64,000 nucleotides of DNA from Herbiconiux moechotypicola (GTDB lineage: Bacteria > Actinomycetota > Actinomycetes > Actinomycetales > Microbacteriaceae). Position 1 is the stretch's first letter; each line of letters begins with the position of its first letter. The notes beneath the pieces are model-generated. The model was not told the DNA's origin and made no database searches. It saw only the letters and a program-made list of their open reading frames with translations. Below, in pieces: positions 16,412 through 23,869 of this stretch. Position numbers and translations under genes: made by a program. Where the stretch lies: NCBI RefSeq assembly GCF_024979255.1, contig NZ_JANLCN010000008.1:62001-126000 (forward strand), in the 5' to 3' direction.

Positions 16412-17424
16412 CCTACACCGCGACCGTCCCCGCCTTTCTCGGCGACCGGAGGATCGGCTGGCAGGAACGCACCCACCCCGAGCCCGGCGAGGGCCAGCTG
16501 CTGCTCGCCGTGGGCGCCAACGCCATCTGCGGCACCGACCGCACGCAGTACCTCGAGGGCTCGGCCGTGGTGCCGGGGCACGAGGCTGCGGGCACGGTGA
16601 TCGCCGCCGGCCCGGGCACCTCGACGCCGGTCGGCACGCGGGGCGCCGTCTTCCTCATGGACTACTGCGGGCAGTGCCGCAGCTGCCGGGTGGGCGCCAC
16701 CAACCAGTGCTTCGCCAAGCGCGCCGACATGGGGTTCACCCACGACGGCGGCTACGGGCGTTACGAGCTGGTGAGCGAGAACGTGTTCTTCGCCATCACC
16801 GACGACATCGACATCGCGAACGCCACCATGCTGCTCGACGTGATGGGCACGAGTTCGCACGCGCTGCGCCGGGCCGAGCTCGTGCACAGCGACATCGAGA
16901 GCATCTACATCGCCGGAGCCGGGCCCATCGGGCTCGGGCTGCTCGTCATGAGCCGCCTGCGCTACGGGCCGGAGGTTCCGGTGCACGTGAGCGACATCTC
17001 GCCGTGGCGGCTCGAGTTCGCCGAGTCGCTCGGGGCGATCCCCGTCGACGCGACCGACCCGCGGGCGGTGCTCGGCATCCCGCAGCCCGACGTGGCGTTC
17101 GACGCCTCGGGGCGGGAGTCGGCCAGGCGGCTGGCGCTCGACATCCTCGGCAAACGAGGGGCGCTGCTGTGCCTCGGGCACGGGGAGGGGCTGACGCTCA
17201 ACGTGGTGGGCGATCTGCTGCAGCCCGAGCACGCGGTGCTCGGCAGCGAGTACTTCCGGTTCGACGAGTTCGGCGACAACCTCGCACTGCTGCAGCAGCA
17301 CCAGGAGTACATCTCGCGCGTGATCACGCACCGGTACCCGGTGAGCGAGATCGAAGAGGCGTTCGCGCGGTTCTTCTCGGGGGAGTCGGGCAAGGTCGTG
17401 GTGGTGCAGGAGGGGGTGCTGTGA
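16408..17424 (+). CDS. Zinc-dependent alcohol/sugar dehydrogenase (MDR family)
   Basis: 338 residues, start overlapping the GH127 stop (ATGA). Catalytic zinc site ICGTD and GHE; structural zinc cysteines in YCGQCRSCRVGATNQC (about 84-99); Rossmann motif IAGAGPIGLGLL (about 170-181). Such enzymes oxidise sugars or polyols with NAD(P). In this operon it probably works on the released arabinose or a derived alditol (inference). Confidence 0.88.
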   Translation: MTYTATVPAFLGDRRIGWQERTHPEPGEGQLLLAVGANAICGTDRTQYLEGSAVVPGHEAAGTVIAAGPGTSTPVGTRGAVFLMDYCGQCRSCRVGATNQCFAKRADMGFTHDGGYGRYELVSENVFFAITDDIDIANATMLLDVMGTSSHALRRAELVHSDIESIYIAGAGPIGLGLLVMSRLRYGPEVPVHVSDISPWRLEFAESLGAIPVDATDPRAVLGIPQPDVAFDASGRESARRLALDILGKRGALLCLGHGEGLTLNVVGDLLQPEHAVLGSEYFRFDEFGDNLALLQQHQEYISRVITHRYPVSEIEEAFARFFSGESGKVVVVQEGVL

Positions 17425-18479
17425 TCGGCGGAGTGCGGGATGCGGATGGTGCGGGTGCGCCGGATGCGGGTGGTGCGGGTGCGCCGGATGCGAGCGGTCC
17501 GCCGCCGCTGAAGGTGGCGGTGGTGGGGGCGGGCGACTGGGGCCGCCAGCACGCCCGCGTGTTCAGTGCGCGAGACGACACCACCGTCGCCGCCGTGGTC
17601 GGCCGCACCCCGGAGCGCACCCGCGAGCGGGCCGAGCGCTACGGGGCGGCGGCGTACACCGACCTCGAGCGGATGCTCGACGAGGTGCGGCCCGACCTCG
17701 TGAGCGTGTGCCTGCCCAACGAGGGGCACTTCGAGCCGACGCTGCAGCTCATCCGGGCCGGGGTGCCGCTGTTCGTCGAGAAGCCGCTCGTGTTCCACCT
17801 CGGCGAGGCCGACGAGCTGATCGCCGAGGCCGAGGCGCGCGATCTCTTCTTCGCGATCAACTTCAACCACCGCTACGCCGAGCCGGTGGTGCGGGCCAAG
17901 GCCCTCATCGACGCGGGGGAGCTCGGTGAGGCGGTGTTCGCATCCTGGAGGTTCGGGGGCGAGGTCATCCCCGGCGGGCCCGAGCACGCGGGGCTCATCG
18001 AGACCCAGTGCCACGGGCTCGACATGCTCGAGCACCTGGTGGGGCCGATCGCCTCGGTGAGCGCCGAGATGACCAACCGCTCCCACGGCACCTACACCAC
18101 GCTCGCACTCGCGCTGTCGTTCGCGAACGGGGCGGTGGGCACTTTCCTCGGCAGCTACGACTCGTCGTACGCCTACCCCGACACGCAGCGCATCGAGGTG
18201 AACGGCACGCTCGGCCGGGTGGTGGTGCACGACACGGTTGGCTCGCTGTCGTTCTCGCGCGCCGGCGACGAGGTGGAGCAGCGCTGGCGCGCCGGCTACT
18301 TCAACGACGAGGCGCGGTACTTCGCGGGCACCTTCGACCGGCACGCCGAGCACGTGGTGCGGGCCCTGCGGGCCGGCGACCCGCCGCCCGTGCACGCGCG
18401 GGCGGGGCGGCGGGCGCTGGCGCTGGCGTTCGCGGCGATCGAGTCGCTCGAGACGGGGCGGCGGGTCGCGACCGGGTGA
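17421..18479 (+). CDS. Gfo/Idh/MocA family oxidoreductase
   Basis: 352 residues, GTG start overlapping the preceding TGA. Residues 1-30 are a low-complexity Gly/Ala/Pro/Asp arm from a tandem repeat. The Rossmann fold starts at KVAVVGAGDWGRQHARVF (about 33-50); the family EKP motif is in LFVEKPLVFH (about 115-124). The C-terminal domain holds the substrate site, with a likely catalytic His in ETQCHGLDMLEHL. Family members are NAD(P)-dependent sugar or inositol dehydrogenases or oxidoreductases. Last gene of the arabinan operon. Confidence 0.88.
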   Translation: MIGGVRDADGAGAPDAGGAGAPDASGPPPLKVAVVGAGDWGRQHARVFSARDDTTVAAVVGRTPERTRERAERYGAAAYTDLERMLDEVRPDLVSVCLPNEGHFEPTLQLIRAGVPLFVEKPLVFHLGEADELIAEAEARDLFFAINFNHRYAEPVVRAKALIDAGELGEAVFASWRFGGEVIPGGPEHAGLIETQCHGLDMLEHLVGPIASVSAEMTNRSHGTYTTLALALSFANGAVGTFLGSYDSSYAYPDTQRIEVNGTLGRVVVHDTVGSLSFSRAGDEVEQRWRAGYFNDEARYFAGTFDRHAEHVVRALRAGDPPPVHARAGRRALALAFAAIESLETGRRVATG

Positions 18480-18543
18480 GCCTCCGCGCCGTGGACCGGT
18501 CCCGGCCGTCGGCCCTCCTCCGCGCTGCGCGCCGCGCGCCGCG

Positions 18544-19062
18544 TCACGCGGCGGTGCCGGCCAGGAGCACGGCGTCGAGGGCGAGCCAGGTGAGCACCAC
18601 CGCGATCGTGGTCCAGATCGCGATGGCGACCGCCTGCCACAGCAGCACCCAGCCGCGCGGGGTGCCCGAGGCGACGAGGATCGCCGAGGTGAACTGGGTC
18701 GGGATGGCGAGCGGACCCAGGATGCTCGCCCCCGGCACGCCGAAGCGCACGAGCCAGCGACCGAAGCGCTGACGGCCCTTCGACGGCGGTTTCGTGGGGC
18801 GCGGCGCCCGGCGTGCGGTCACCGCCGTGCGGGCCCGGGAGCCCACCAGCACCACGATCAGGACGGCCGCGAAGTTGCCCGCGGCGGCGGCGATCCCCGC
18901 GACGATCGGGTTGAGGCCGCCGATGATGCCGATCATCGACGCCACCTCGCCCTCGACGAAGGGCACGGCGCCGGCCAGCATCACGATGAAGGGCTGGAGC
19001 AGTGCGGGAACCTGGGCGACCAGGTCTTGGAAGCCGAGCACGATGTTCTCGACGGGATTCAT
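18544..19062 (-). CDS. Small multidrug efflux-like membrane protein
   Basis: 172 residues with four or five hydrophobic segments. The pattern PFIVMLAGAVPFVEGEVASMIGIIGGLNPI matches the small multidrug export (Smp) type. AAGGAG lies 7 nt upstream of ATG 19062; longer frames upstream have no ribosome site. It is transcribed in the same direction as the merR gene, from what looks like a MerR-type promoter in the 73-bp gap, so induction by a small molecule sensed by MerR is likely. Confidence 0.75.
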   Translation of the reverse strand: MNPVENIVLGFQDLVAQVPALLQPFIVMLAGAVPFVEGEVASMIGIIGGLNPIVAGIAAAAGNFAAVLIVVLVGSRARTAVTARRAPRPTKPPSKGRQRFGRWLVRFGVPGASILGPLAIPTQFTSAILVASGTPRGWVLLWQAVAIAIWTTIAVVLTWLALDAVLLAGTAA

Positions 19063-19108
19063 GGGGATTCTCCTTAGCGGTGCGAGGCGCGGTGCCTCGA
19101 CAGCGTCC

Positions 19109-19139
19109 AGTAGAAACCATGTTCTTAGAACAGGGTCAA
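19109..19139 (-). promoter_or_regulatory. MerR-type promoter with 19-bp spacer and central dyad
   Basis: Read on the minus strand: -35 TTGACC (19139-19134), 19-bp spacer, -10 TCTACT (19114-19109). The spacer contains the perfect dyad TGTTCTAAGAACA (19120-19132). An overlong spacer with a central dyad is the hallmark of promoters activated by MerR proteins through DNA untwisting. The -35 overlaps the stop codon of merR. Confidence 0.75.
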
Positions 19140-19894
19140 GCGCCGTTCTCACGCTCAGAGCGAACGATCTCGGCGGCGAGGATGCTCGCCCGCGCCAGCA
19201 CGTCGAGCTGGGCCGGGTTGTAGAGCTCGACGACGGCCGCCACGATCGCCCGCTGTGTGGTGCCGACGCTCTTGGAGAGCCGCGATTCCGGCTCGCTCAG
19301 CCAGGGGAAGTCGCGGAGGTTCTGCGCCAGCGTCGGCACGAGCAGGTCGACGAGCCGCTGCCGGGCGGCGTCGTCGGCATCGGCGGGGAGGGCGTCGATC
19401 TCGCGGTTCACGGGGTCGTCGTCGGTCTCCACCATCGCCCGCACGTCGGCCAGGGCCTCGGCGTCGTAGAGCTGGGAGTAGATGTGGATCATCGAGCTGT
19501 CGGCGCTCGACAGCCGGGAGGCGACGGCCTCGAACCCGGCCGGCACGTCGGCCGGGGCGTGGTCGCGGAGGATCGCCGCGATGCCCTCGCGCGCCTGCTG
19601 CAGCCGTTCGATGCTGGCCGCGAGCTCGCGATCGAGCGCGAGCAGCGCATCCGTCGCACCGCCCTCACCGGGTGCGTCGCCGGGAGTGCTCACCGCCTCG
19701 ATCTGTGCGAGCGGGACGCCGAGGGCGGCGAGGCGCCGGATGCGGAGGAGGGTGACGAGGTGGTGCACCTGGTACTGCTTGTAGCCGTTGTCTTCGCGCT
19801 CGGGCTGGTCGAGGAGTCCGAGGCGGTGGTAGTACCGCACGGTGTTGACGGTGGTGCCGGCCAGCTCGGCGAGTTCGCGGGTGCTCCAGGCCAT
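19136..19894 (-). CDS. MerR family transcriptional regulator
   Basis: 252 residues. N-terminal HTH and wing: STRELAELAGTTVNTVRYYHRLGLLDQPEREDNGYKQY (about 4-41), then a dimerisation helix and a helical C-terminal domain of about 150 residues similar in layout to drug-sensing TipA-like proteins. ATG 19894 lies 13 bp after the stop of the TetR gene, so the two are probably one operon. Target: the downstream efflux gene through the 19-bp-spacer promoter (inference). Confidence 0.87.
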   Translation of the reverse strand: MAWSTRELAELAGTTVNTVRYYHRLGLLDQPEREDNGYKQYQVHHLVTLLRIRRLAALGVPLAQIEAVSTPGDAPGEGGATDALLALDRELAASIERLQQAREGIAAILRDHAPADVPAGFEAVASRLSSADSSMIHIYSQLYDAEALADVRAMVETDDDPVNREIDALPADADDAARQRLVDLLVPTLAQNLRDFPWLSEPESRLSKSVGTTQRAIVAAVVELYNPAQLDVLARASILAAEIVRSERENGA

Positions 19895-19907
19895 GGCGAG
19901 GTGCGTC

Positions 19908-20513
19908 TCAGTCGCGGGGTGCGCGGAGCGCCGGGAGGAGGACATGGTCGACGAGGGCGGCGACGGTCTCGGGCTCGAGGGAGCGCTGCCGGAGCGTGAC
20001 GCTGCCGAAGGCCGCGGTGGGCACGATGTTCGCGATGAGGTCGACCGGGGTGTCGGGGGCGACCTCGCCGCGCTCGATCCAGCGGGCGATGACAGCGGAG
20101 AGGGTGGCGACGGGTGGGCCGCCGATGGTGCGGTAGGCGACCTCGCGCAGGGCGGCGTTGCGGCCGATCTCGGCCAGCAGGCTCGCGAGCACGGCGCCGT
20201 CGCGCGAGTCGTCGCCGGAGAAGTGGAGCGCTGCGGCGAGCAGGTCGCCGCGCAGCTCGCCGGTGTCGGGCATCGTCGCCGGAACCTGGACGGCGTGCAC
20301 GGCGGCCACGACGAGATCCTCCTTCGTGGGCCAGCGGCGGTAGATGGCCGACTTGCCGCAATGGGCGCGCGCGGCGACGGCGGCGATGGTGGTGCCCTGG
20401 TAGCCGGTCTCGACGAGGAGGTCTTGGGTGGCGGTGAGGATGCCGCGCTCCACCTCGGGGTCGCGCGGCCGGCCCGCGGACCTGGGGGAGTCGAGGAGTT
20501 CCACGAGAGGCAT
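19908..20513 (-). CDS. TetR family transcriptional regulator
   Basis: 201 residues. HTH region about 20-65: ILTATQDLLVETGYQGTTIAAVAARAHCGKSAIYRRWPTKEDLV. The C-terminal domain resembles TetR_C_11-type helical ligand domains. Its ATG lies next to a stack of three dyads shared with the divergent membrane-protein gene, so it is expected to repress both. AAAGG precedes the ATG. Confidence 0.88.
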   Translation of the reverse strand: MPLVELLDSPRSAGRPRDPEVERGILTATQDLLVETGYQGTTIAAVAARAHCGKSAIYRRWPTKEDLVVAAVHAVQVPATMPDTGELRGDLLAAALHFSGDDSRDGAVLASLLAEIGRNAALREVAYRTIGGPPVATLSAVIARWIERGEVAPDTPVDLIANIVPTAAFGSVTLRQRSLEPETVAALVDHVLLPALRAPRD

Positions 20514-20522
20514 TGTACCTTT

Positions 20523-20568
20523 CGGTACCGCGAGGTACCGTTATGCATAACGGTTCTTATTGGAACCG
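20523..20568. promoter_or_regulatory. Three overlapping dyads in the TetR/DUF6069 divergent promoter
   Basis: CGGTACC-GCGA-GGTACCG (20523-20540), the perfect 18-bp palindrome ACCGTTATGCATAACGGT (20537-20554) and CGGTTC-N6-GAACCG (20551-20568) share edges. All are A/CCG..CGG/T type half-sites. They are the likely TetR operators. Confidence 0.7.
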
Positions 20569-20613
20569 TATTACCGCCCGTTCGCGCTCTCTCGATCCGA
20601 CCAAGGAGTTGTC

Positions 20614-21060
20614 ATGACCTCGTCCGTCCTCACCGAGACCACCGCGTCTCGTTCCCGGCTCCGCACCGTCCTCATCCTCGCCGCAGCGGTGGTGGCCGCC
20701 GTGGCGGTCAACACGCTGATCTCCGCCGTGGCCGCGGCGTCGGGCGCCCCGTCCGACTACGGGCCGCTGACCTTCCCGGCCTTCACGCTCTTCACCGTCA
20801 TCGGAGTGGTGGTGGGGTGGGTCGGCTGGAGCCTCGTGCAGCGGCGTGCCCGCCACCCGCGGCGGGTGCTCACGGTGCTGGTGCCCGTCGTGGTGGTGCT
20901 GTCACTGGTGCCGAACGTGCTGCTGCTCGCGATCGGGTTCATCCCGGGCACCACGGTCGCGGGGGTGGTGGCGCTCATGCTCATGCACGTGGTGGTGGCC
21001 GCCGTCGCCGTGCCGGCGTACGCGCTCGCGTCGCGCGGCGCAGCCCGCAGTTCTGCATAG
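20614..21060 (+). CDS. DUF6069-like four-helix membrane protein
   Basis: 148 residues. Four hydrophobic helices (about 16-38, 51-68, 80-102 and 110-133) with a PLTFPAFTLFTVIGVVVGWVGWSLV block typical of DUF6069-type proteins. AAGGAGTTGTC precedes ATG 20614; an upstream ATG at 20560 lacks a ribosome site. Divergent from tetR, therefore its probable target. Function of the family unknown. The stop codon lies inside a long inverted repeat. Confidence 0.7.
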   Translation: MTSSVLTETTASRSRLRTVLILAAAVVAAVAVNTLISAVAAASGAPSDYGPLTFPAFTLFTVIGVVVGWVGWSLVQRRARHPRRVLTVLVPVVVVLSLVPNVLLLAIGFIPGTTVAGVVALMLMHVVVAAVAVPAYALASRGAARSSA

Positions 21061-21116
21061 GATTCCGGGGGTGCATCCACATTATGTCGATGCACCCCCG
21101 GAATCCTATGCAGAAC
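21050..21116. repeat. 67-bp near-perfect inverted repeat (28-bp arms)
   Basis: Arms 21050-21077 and 21089-21116 are perfect reverse complements; the 11-nt loop contains a further ACAT-T-ATGT dyad. The left arm covers the last codons and stop of the DUF6069-like gene. No T-run follows, so this is an unusually long bidirectional terminator or a mobile palindromic repeat. It has no other full copy in this window. Confidence 0.8.
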
Positions 21117-21164
21117 CGTGGTCGGGCGGCCGCCGGGTACGATTCTGGGCACGGAGGTGAGCTC

Positions 21165-21632
21165 ATGCCCGTTCGGAGTGCCGGGATTCTGCCGTTCCGG
21201 AGGCGGGAGGGCGGCCTCGAGGTGCTGCTCGGGCACATGGGTGGTCCGTTCTGGGCGGCGAAGGACGCCCGCGCCTGGTCGGTGGTGAAGGGTCTCGTCG
21301 AGGAGGGCGAGGGCGACCTCGCGGCGGCATTGCGGGAGTACGCCGAGGAGACGGGCAGCGCGCTCCCCGCCGCGGTCGCCGCCGGGTGCCGGCCGCTCGG
21401 GGAGTTCCGGCAGCCCTCGGGCAAGCGGATCGTGGTGTTCGCGGTCGAGCTCGACGAGGTGCCCCCGCTGCGGGCGGGCGGTGCGGGCAGCACGTTCGAG
21501 CTGGAGTGGCCGCCGCGGTCGGGGCGCACGCAGAGCTTTCCCGAGATCGATCGGCTCGAATGGTTCGGGCGCGAGGCCGCCGCCGAGAAGATGGTGAAGG
21601 GCCAGCTGCCGATCCTCGACGCGCTAGCCTGA
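21165..21632 (+). CDS. Nudix hydrolase
   Basis: 155 residues. The Nudix box GX5EX7REUXEEXGU is seen as GLVEEGEGDLAAALREYAEETGS (about 44-66). The start MPVRSAGILPFRRREGGLEVLLGH and the end FPEIDRLEWFGREAAAEKMVKGQLPILDAL match NTP-pyrophosphohydrolase-type bacterial Nudix proteins including DNA-mismatch-like MutT relatives. GGAGGTGA precedes ATG. Substrate unknown. The lipoprotein gene follows 4 bp later. Confidence 0.9.
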   Translation: MPVRSAGILPFRRREGGLEVLLGHMGGPFWAAKDARAWSVVKGLVEEGEGDLAAALREYAEETGSALPAAVAAGCRPLGEFRQPSGKRIVVFAVELDEVPPLRAGGAGSTFELEWPPRSGRTQSFPEIDRLEWFGREAAAEKMVKGQLPILDALA

Positions 21633-21636
21633 CGGG

Positions 21637-22257
21637 ATGCCCTCCGCCCGATCGCGTCTCGCCCTCTCAGCCGCTGCGGCGATCGCCGCTATCGCCCTCG
21701 CCTCGTGCTCGGCGCCCGCGCCGACGCTCTCGGCGACCGCGACAGCCGCGCCGTCGAGCACGCCCACCGGGCCCGCCGTCGACTTCGCGCCCGTGCTGCG
21801 GCTGGTGATCGAGCGGCTCGACCTGGCGCCCGAGGTCGCGGCGTCGAAGTACTTCAGCGGGCAGCCCGTCACCGACGCCGCCCGCGAGCAGGCGGTGCTC
21901 GACGCGGCCTCCGCCGCCGCGACCGAGGCAGGGGCCGACCCGGCCTACGTCGTCGCCGTCTTCGCCGACCAGATCGCCGCGAGCAAAGAGGTGCAGGAGT
22001 CGCTGCTCGCGCAGTGGGCCGCCGGCGAGTCCGCGGCACCGGCCGAGGCGCCCGACCTCGCCACGGAGGTGCGGCCCGTGCTCGACCGCATCACGACCGA
22101 GCTCGTGCCGGCGCTCGCCGCGACCGCGCCGTTCGCGGCCGACCCCGGATGCGGGGCGGCGCTCGCCGACGACACCGCCGAGGTGCTCGCCGCGAGCGCC
22201 CTCACGAGCGAGGTCGCGGCCGCCGTGGCGACCGCGACCTCGAGTCTCTGCGACTGA
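21637..22257 (+). CDS. Exported chorismate mutase-like lipoprotein (AroQ gamma type)
   Basis: 206 residues with a lipobox ending at Cys24 (ALASC). The helical body fits secreted AroQ-gamma chorismate mutases: a first helix VLRLVIERLDLAPEVAASKYF with Arg and Lys, then PVTDAAREQAVLD, then DPAYVVAVFADQIAASKEVQESLLAQW, which resembles the VFxDQIxAxxxxQ helix of the Mycobacterium enzyme. Two Cys near the end (PGCG and SSLCD) could form the disulfide known from that enzyme. Secreted chorismate mutases convert chorismate to prephenate outside the cytoplasm; their role is unclear. Identification rests on motif similarity only. Confidence 0.7.
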   Translation: MPSARSRLALSAAAAIAAIALASCSAPAPTLSATATAAPSSTPTGPAVDFAPVLRLVIERLDLAPEVAASKYFSGQPVTDAAREQAVLDAASAAATEAGADPAYVVAVFADQIAASKEVQESLLAQWAAGESAAPAEAPDLATEVRPVLDRITTELVPALAATAPFAADPGCGAALADDTAEVLAASALTSEVAAAVATATSSLCD

Positions 22258-22272
22258 CGGAGGGCGACGCCC

Positions 22273-23706
22273 CTACGCGTCCTCTTTGAGGTATTGGTAG
22301 GGGTTCGTGAGGATCTCGACCTCGGGGATCTCGGGGTTCATGCCCGCCTTCCAGGTGGCGTCGCCGAGCTCCGACTGCAGGTAGGAGACCGTGTCCTCGA
22401 GCTTGCGTCGCACATCCGGCAGCGACCCACCGGTGAGCTTGCCGTCGAACTTCACGGCCTCGCCCCCCACGAGCACCGTGTGCACGTCGCCGCGGCCGGC
22501 CTGGTAGACCACGTGGCCGTAGGGGTTGACGATCGGCGTCATGGTGGGGGAGTCGTCGTTCTTCACGAGCACGATGTCGGCGAGCTTGCCCTTCTCGAGG
22601 CTGCCGATCTGGTCGAACTTGCCGAGCGCCTTGGCGCCACCGCGGGTCGCCCAGTCCACCACGTCCTCCACCCGCAGCATCGCGTGGGTGACGGTGTCGC
22701 CGTGCTCGTGGGCGTGCAGGTGCTCGAGCGAGCGGTCGGCGCCGATGGTGGTGCGCATCGCCGAGAACATGTCGGCGCTGAACCACACGCTGGTGTCGAC
22801 CGAGAGCGAGGCCTGGATGCCGTGGCGGCGCAGTGCGTGCGCCGGCGGGTAGCCCTGGCCGCAGGTCTGCTCGCTCTCGGTGGAGAGCGAGACGGTGCCG
22901 CCGGTGCCCGCGATCATCTGGTACGACTCGTCGCTCAGGGTGGCCGCGTGCACGTAGACCGTGCCCGGGTCCATCACCTTGTGCTCGTACATGCGCTGGA
23001 TGCCGGTGTCGTTGGTGGCTCCCCACACGCCGGCGTGGGTGGTGACGCCCACGCCGAGCTCGCGGGCGGTCTCGAAGGCGGCGCGCTCGGGGAAGGACTC
23101 CTCGGCGGCCGGCACGTCGAACGCGAGCTGCGCGCCGAACAGCCGCGAGTCGTCGCGGGCGCGCTCGACCAGGCGGCGCACCTCCGGGTCCTGCGTCCAC
23201 TCCCAGGGGGCGGCGGCGAGGTTGCCGTAGGCCAGCACGAAGCGGCCCGGCGAGCCGGCCAGCGCCTCGAGGGCTGCCTCACCGTGCTCGGGGGTGCGCA
23301 GGCCGTGCGACCAGTCGACGCTCGTGGTGACGCCCGACTCCACGGCGTCGAGCGCCGAGATGAGGTTGCCCGCCGCGACGTCCTGGGGGCGGAACTTCAT
23401 GCCGTGCTCGAGGTAGTACCAGACGAAGTACTGCGTGAGGGTCCAGTCGGCGCCGTAGCCGCGCATGGCGGTCTGCCACATGTGCCGGTGGGTGTCGACC
23501 ATGCCCGGCAGCAGGATGCCGCCCGACGCGTCGATCTCGAAGGCCCCGTCGGGTGCGGCCAGGCCGGTGCCGACCTCGGCGATCCTCCCGTCGACGACCA
23601 GCACGTCGCCGCGCGGGATGACCGTGTGGGCGTCGTCCATCGTCAGCACGATGCCGTTGCGGAACACGATCGGCTGGCCGGGTTGCGGCTTCGGGGTGTC
23701 GGTCAT
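22273..23706 (-). CDS. Amidohydrolase (TRZ/ATZ, cytosine deaminase-like)
   Basis: 477 residues. Metal-binding HxH in DTHRHMW (about 66-72), a later His in VTTHAG, VHAATLSD and Asp in SLSVDTS fit the subtype III amidohydrolases, which deaminate or dechlorinate heterocycles or hydrolyse cyclic amidines. N- and C-terminal beta-sandwich segments (VLTMDDAHTVIPRGDVLVVDGRI and KGKLADIVLVKND) are present. ATG 23706 is 12 nt after AAGGAGG; ATG 23718 abuts it and is less likely. A GntR-type dyad at 23793-23807 lies in the promoter region shared with the divergent SDR. Confidence 0.85.
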   Translation of the reverse strand: MTDTPKPQPGQPIVFRNGIVLTMDDAHTVIPRGDVLVVDGRIAEVGTGLAAPDGAFEIDASGGILLPGMVDTHRHMWQTAMRGYGADWTLTQYFVWYYLEHGMKFRPQDVAAGNLISALDAVESGVTTSVDWSHGLRTPEHGEAALEALAGSPGRFVLAYGNLAAAPWEWTQDPEVRRLVERARDDSRLFGAQLAFDVPAAEESFPERAAFETARELGVGVTTHAGVWGATNDTGIQRMYEHKVMDPGTVYVHAATLSDESYQMIAGTGGTVSLSTESEQTCGQGYPPAHALRRHGIQASLSVDTSVWFSADMFSAMRTTIGADRSLEHLHAHEHGDTVTHAMLRVEDVVDWATRGGAKALGKFDQIGSLEKGKLADIVLVKNDDSPTMTPIVNPYGHVVYQAGRGDVHTVLVGGEAVKFDGKLTGGSLPDVRRKLEDTVSYLQSELGDATWKAGMNPEIPEVEILTNPYQYLKEDA

Positions 23707-23792
23707 GGGTGCGCTCATCCTCCTTGACTTGCGTTTCACTCGTGCGCTCAGATTAAGCGGTGCTGCACGCCTTGTCCAGTGAGACTTGGCTA

Positions 23793-23807
23793 TATTGTCT
23801 GACAATA
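23793..23807. promoter_or_regulatory. GntR/FCD operator site A
   Basis: TATTGTCTGACAATA is a perfect 15-bp dyad around a central T. It contains TTGTCNGACAA, the form of the FadR/FCD consensus TNGTNNNACNA, and recurs at sites B, C, E and F. It lies between the amidohydrolase and SDR genes. TATACT at 23825-23830 may be the -10 of the SDR promoter. Confidence 0.8.
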
Positions 23808-23869
23808 GTGCGGTGATAAATGGTTATACTAGCTAAAACCACTGGGCGCGAAGAAGGGCTGGGTCAGAG

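Noticed and set aside
21050-21116. Inverted repeat as the end of an insertion sequence
   Set aside because: No transposase, target duplication or second terminal repeat nearby.
22294-23727. Plus-strand frame opposite the amidohydrolase
   Set aside because: Same length as the real gene because it is its complement frame; no recognisable motif.
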